15,376 nucleotides of DNA from an uncultured Salinimicrobium sp. (GTDB taxonomy: Bacteria > Bacteroidota > Bacteroidia > Flavobacteriales > Flavobacteriaceae), in assembly GCA_946887025.1 (NCBI GenBank), contig CAMPJY010000054.1:1-15376 (forward strand), given 5' to 3'. Shown piece by piece: positions 14,829-15,376 of the stretch. The notes beneath the pieces were generated by a model that was not told where the DNA came from, did no database searches, and saw only the letters and a program-made list of their open reading frames with translations. The position numbers were made by a program, and so were the translations under genes. The first letter of the stretch is position 1; every line of letters begins with the position of its first letter.

Positions 14829-15376
14829 ATGACGGAACACACCCCCAAAGAGAACTTGCTCACTGAAGGCGGGACGGTGATCTATTACGGCCAAATCCTC
14901 TCTCCTGAAGATACTCATCAGTATTTTATACGATTATTCGAAACCCTCGACTGGCAACAGGACGAGCTTATCATTTTCGGGAAGCGGCATATCACGAAAA
15001 GAAAAACCGCCTGGTACGGCGATGAATCCTTTAGCTACACCTATTCCAATACCACAAAAAAAGCCCTGCCATGGACGAAGGAGCTTATGGAACTAAAATT
15101 GCTGGTCGAGAAAACTTCGGGCTATACTTTCAATTCCTGCCTGCTCAATCTTTATCATTCGGGGGAAGAGGGCATGTCCTGGCACAGCGACAATGAAAAA
15201 GAACTGGGGCGACATCCCGTAATTGCTTCTTTAAGTCTGGGTGCAGAAAGGAAGTTCAGCCTGAAACACCGGGAGAAGAAGAATACAGTCTCAATCCTTC
15301 TTGAAAGGGGAAGCCTTTTGCTGATGAAGGACGCCACCCAGGAAAACTGGGTACATGCCATGCCCAAGACTAAAAA
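14829..15376 (+). CDS. AlkB-type 2-oxoglutarate/Fe(II) dioxygenase (3' end outside window)
   Basis: The frame is open to the last base, so about 182 residues of a protein probably a little over 200 are visible. It matches the AlkB branch of 2OG-Fe(II) oxygenases: RKTAWYGDESFSYTYSN is the substrate-side segment, and NSCLLNLYHSGEEGMSWHSDNEKELG holds the iron ligands His119 and Asp121. SLSLGAERKFSLKH follows, and His176 in the closing HAMPKTK is the third iron ligand. The 2-oxoglutarate-binding arginine (RxNxTxR in the family) would lie just past the edge. Such enzymes demethylate alkylated bases in DNA or RNA by oxidative dealkylation. ATG 14829 is 10 bp after yraN; an in-frame ATG at 14799 would overlap yraN by 20 bases and add MLSSIFKFFK. 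Neighbour and function point to a shared DNA-maintenance role. Confidence 0.93.
   Translation, partial: MTEHTPKENLLTEGGTVIYYGQILSPEDTHQYFIRLFETLDWQQDELIIFGKRHITKRKTAWYGDESFSYTYSNTTKKALPWTKELMELKLLVEKTSGYTFNSCLLNLYHSGEEGMSWHSDNEKELGRHPVIASLSLGAERKFSLKHREKKNTVSILLERGSLLLMKDATQENWVHAMPKTK

Overview
The window reads as chromosomal DNA of a member of the Flavobacteriaceae (Bacteroidota). The evidence is indirect but consistent: short lipoprotein signals, TAnnTTTG-type promoter boxes in place of sigma70 boxes, no obvious Shine-Dalgarno sites, a long MetG with a fused C-terminal tRNA-binding domain, and small proteins typical of that group. Genus cannot be fixed from the sequence alone. I see no prophage, insertion sequence, CRISPR array, tRNA or rRNA, and the coding content is mostly ordinary core and housekeeping genes.

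Layout. Positions 3-1379 (+) hold the C-terminal part of a beta-propeller-like protein cut by the left edge. A repeat-rich gap follows, with a palindrome over the stop codon and a 12-unit, 11-bp-phased array. Then come a SnoaL/DUF4440-like lipoprotein (1617-2195, +) and an M13 (neprilysin-like) metallopeptidase lipoprotein (2294-4354, +) ending in a clear terminator. Three REP-like palindromes fill the convergent gap at 4428-4541. On the minus strand a polytopic M28 peptidase and an atypical SDR protein form a TAATG-overlapping pair (7689 to 4562). A two-CBS-domain protein (7828-8295, +) faces a single-domain rhodanese (8953-8564, -) across a gap with a candidate structured element. Two small minus-strand genes (zinc ribbon, 9458-9111; charged helical protein, 10050-9571) precede a short SSB (10308-10679, +).

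The right third holds metG (13752-11644, -), whose terminator abuts the start codon of a class IV-type HDAC-family deacetylase (11604-10702, -). Divergent from metG is a plus-strand set: a lipoprotein (13876-14457), yraN (14459-14818) and an AlkB-type dioxygenase (14829 to the right edge, incomplete). Spacing of 1 and 10 nt suggests these three are co-transcribed, with the last two pointing to DNA processing and alkylation repair.

The most unusual material is non-coding. The strongest item is the 11-bp-phased ACAGG/CCTGT array at 1450-1581, four units in one orientation and eight in the other, ending about 35 bp before a lipoprotein start codon. I found no convincing new multi-gene system.
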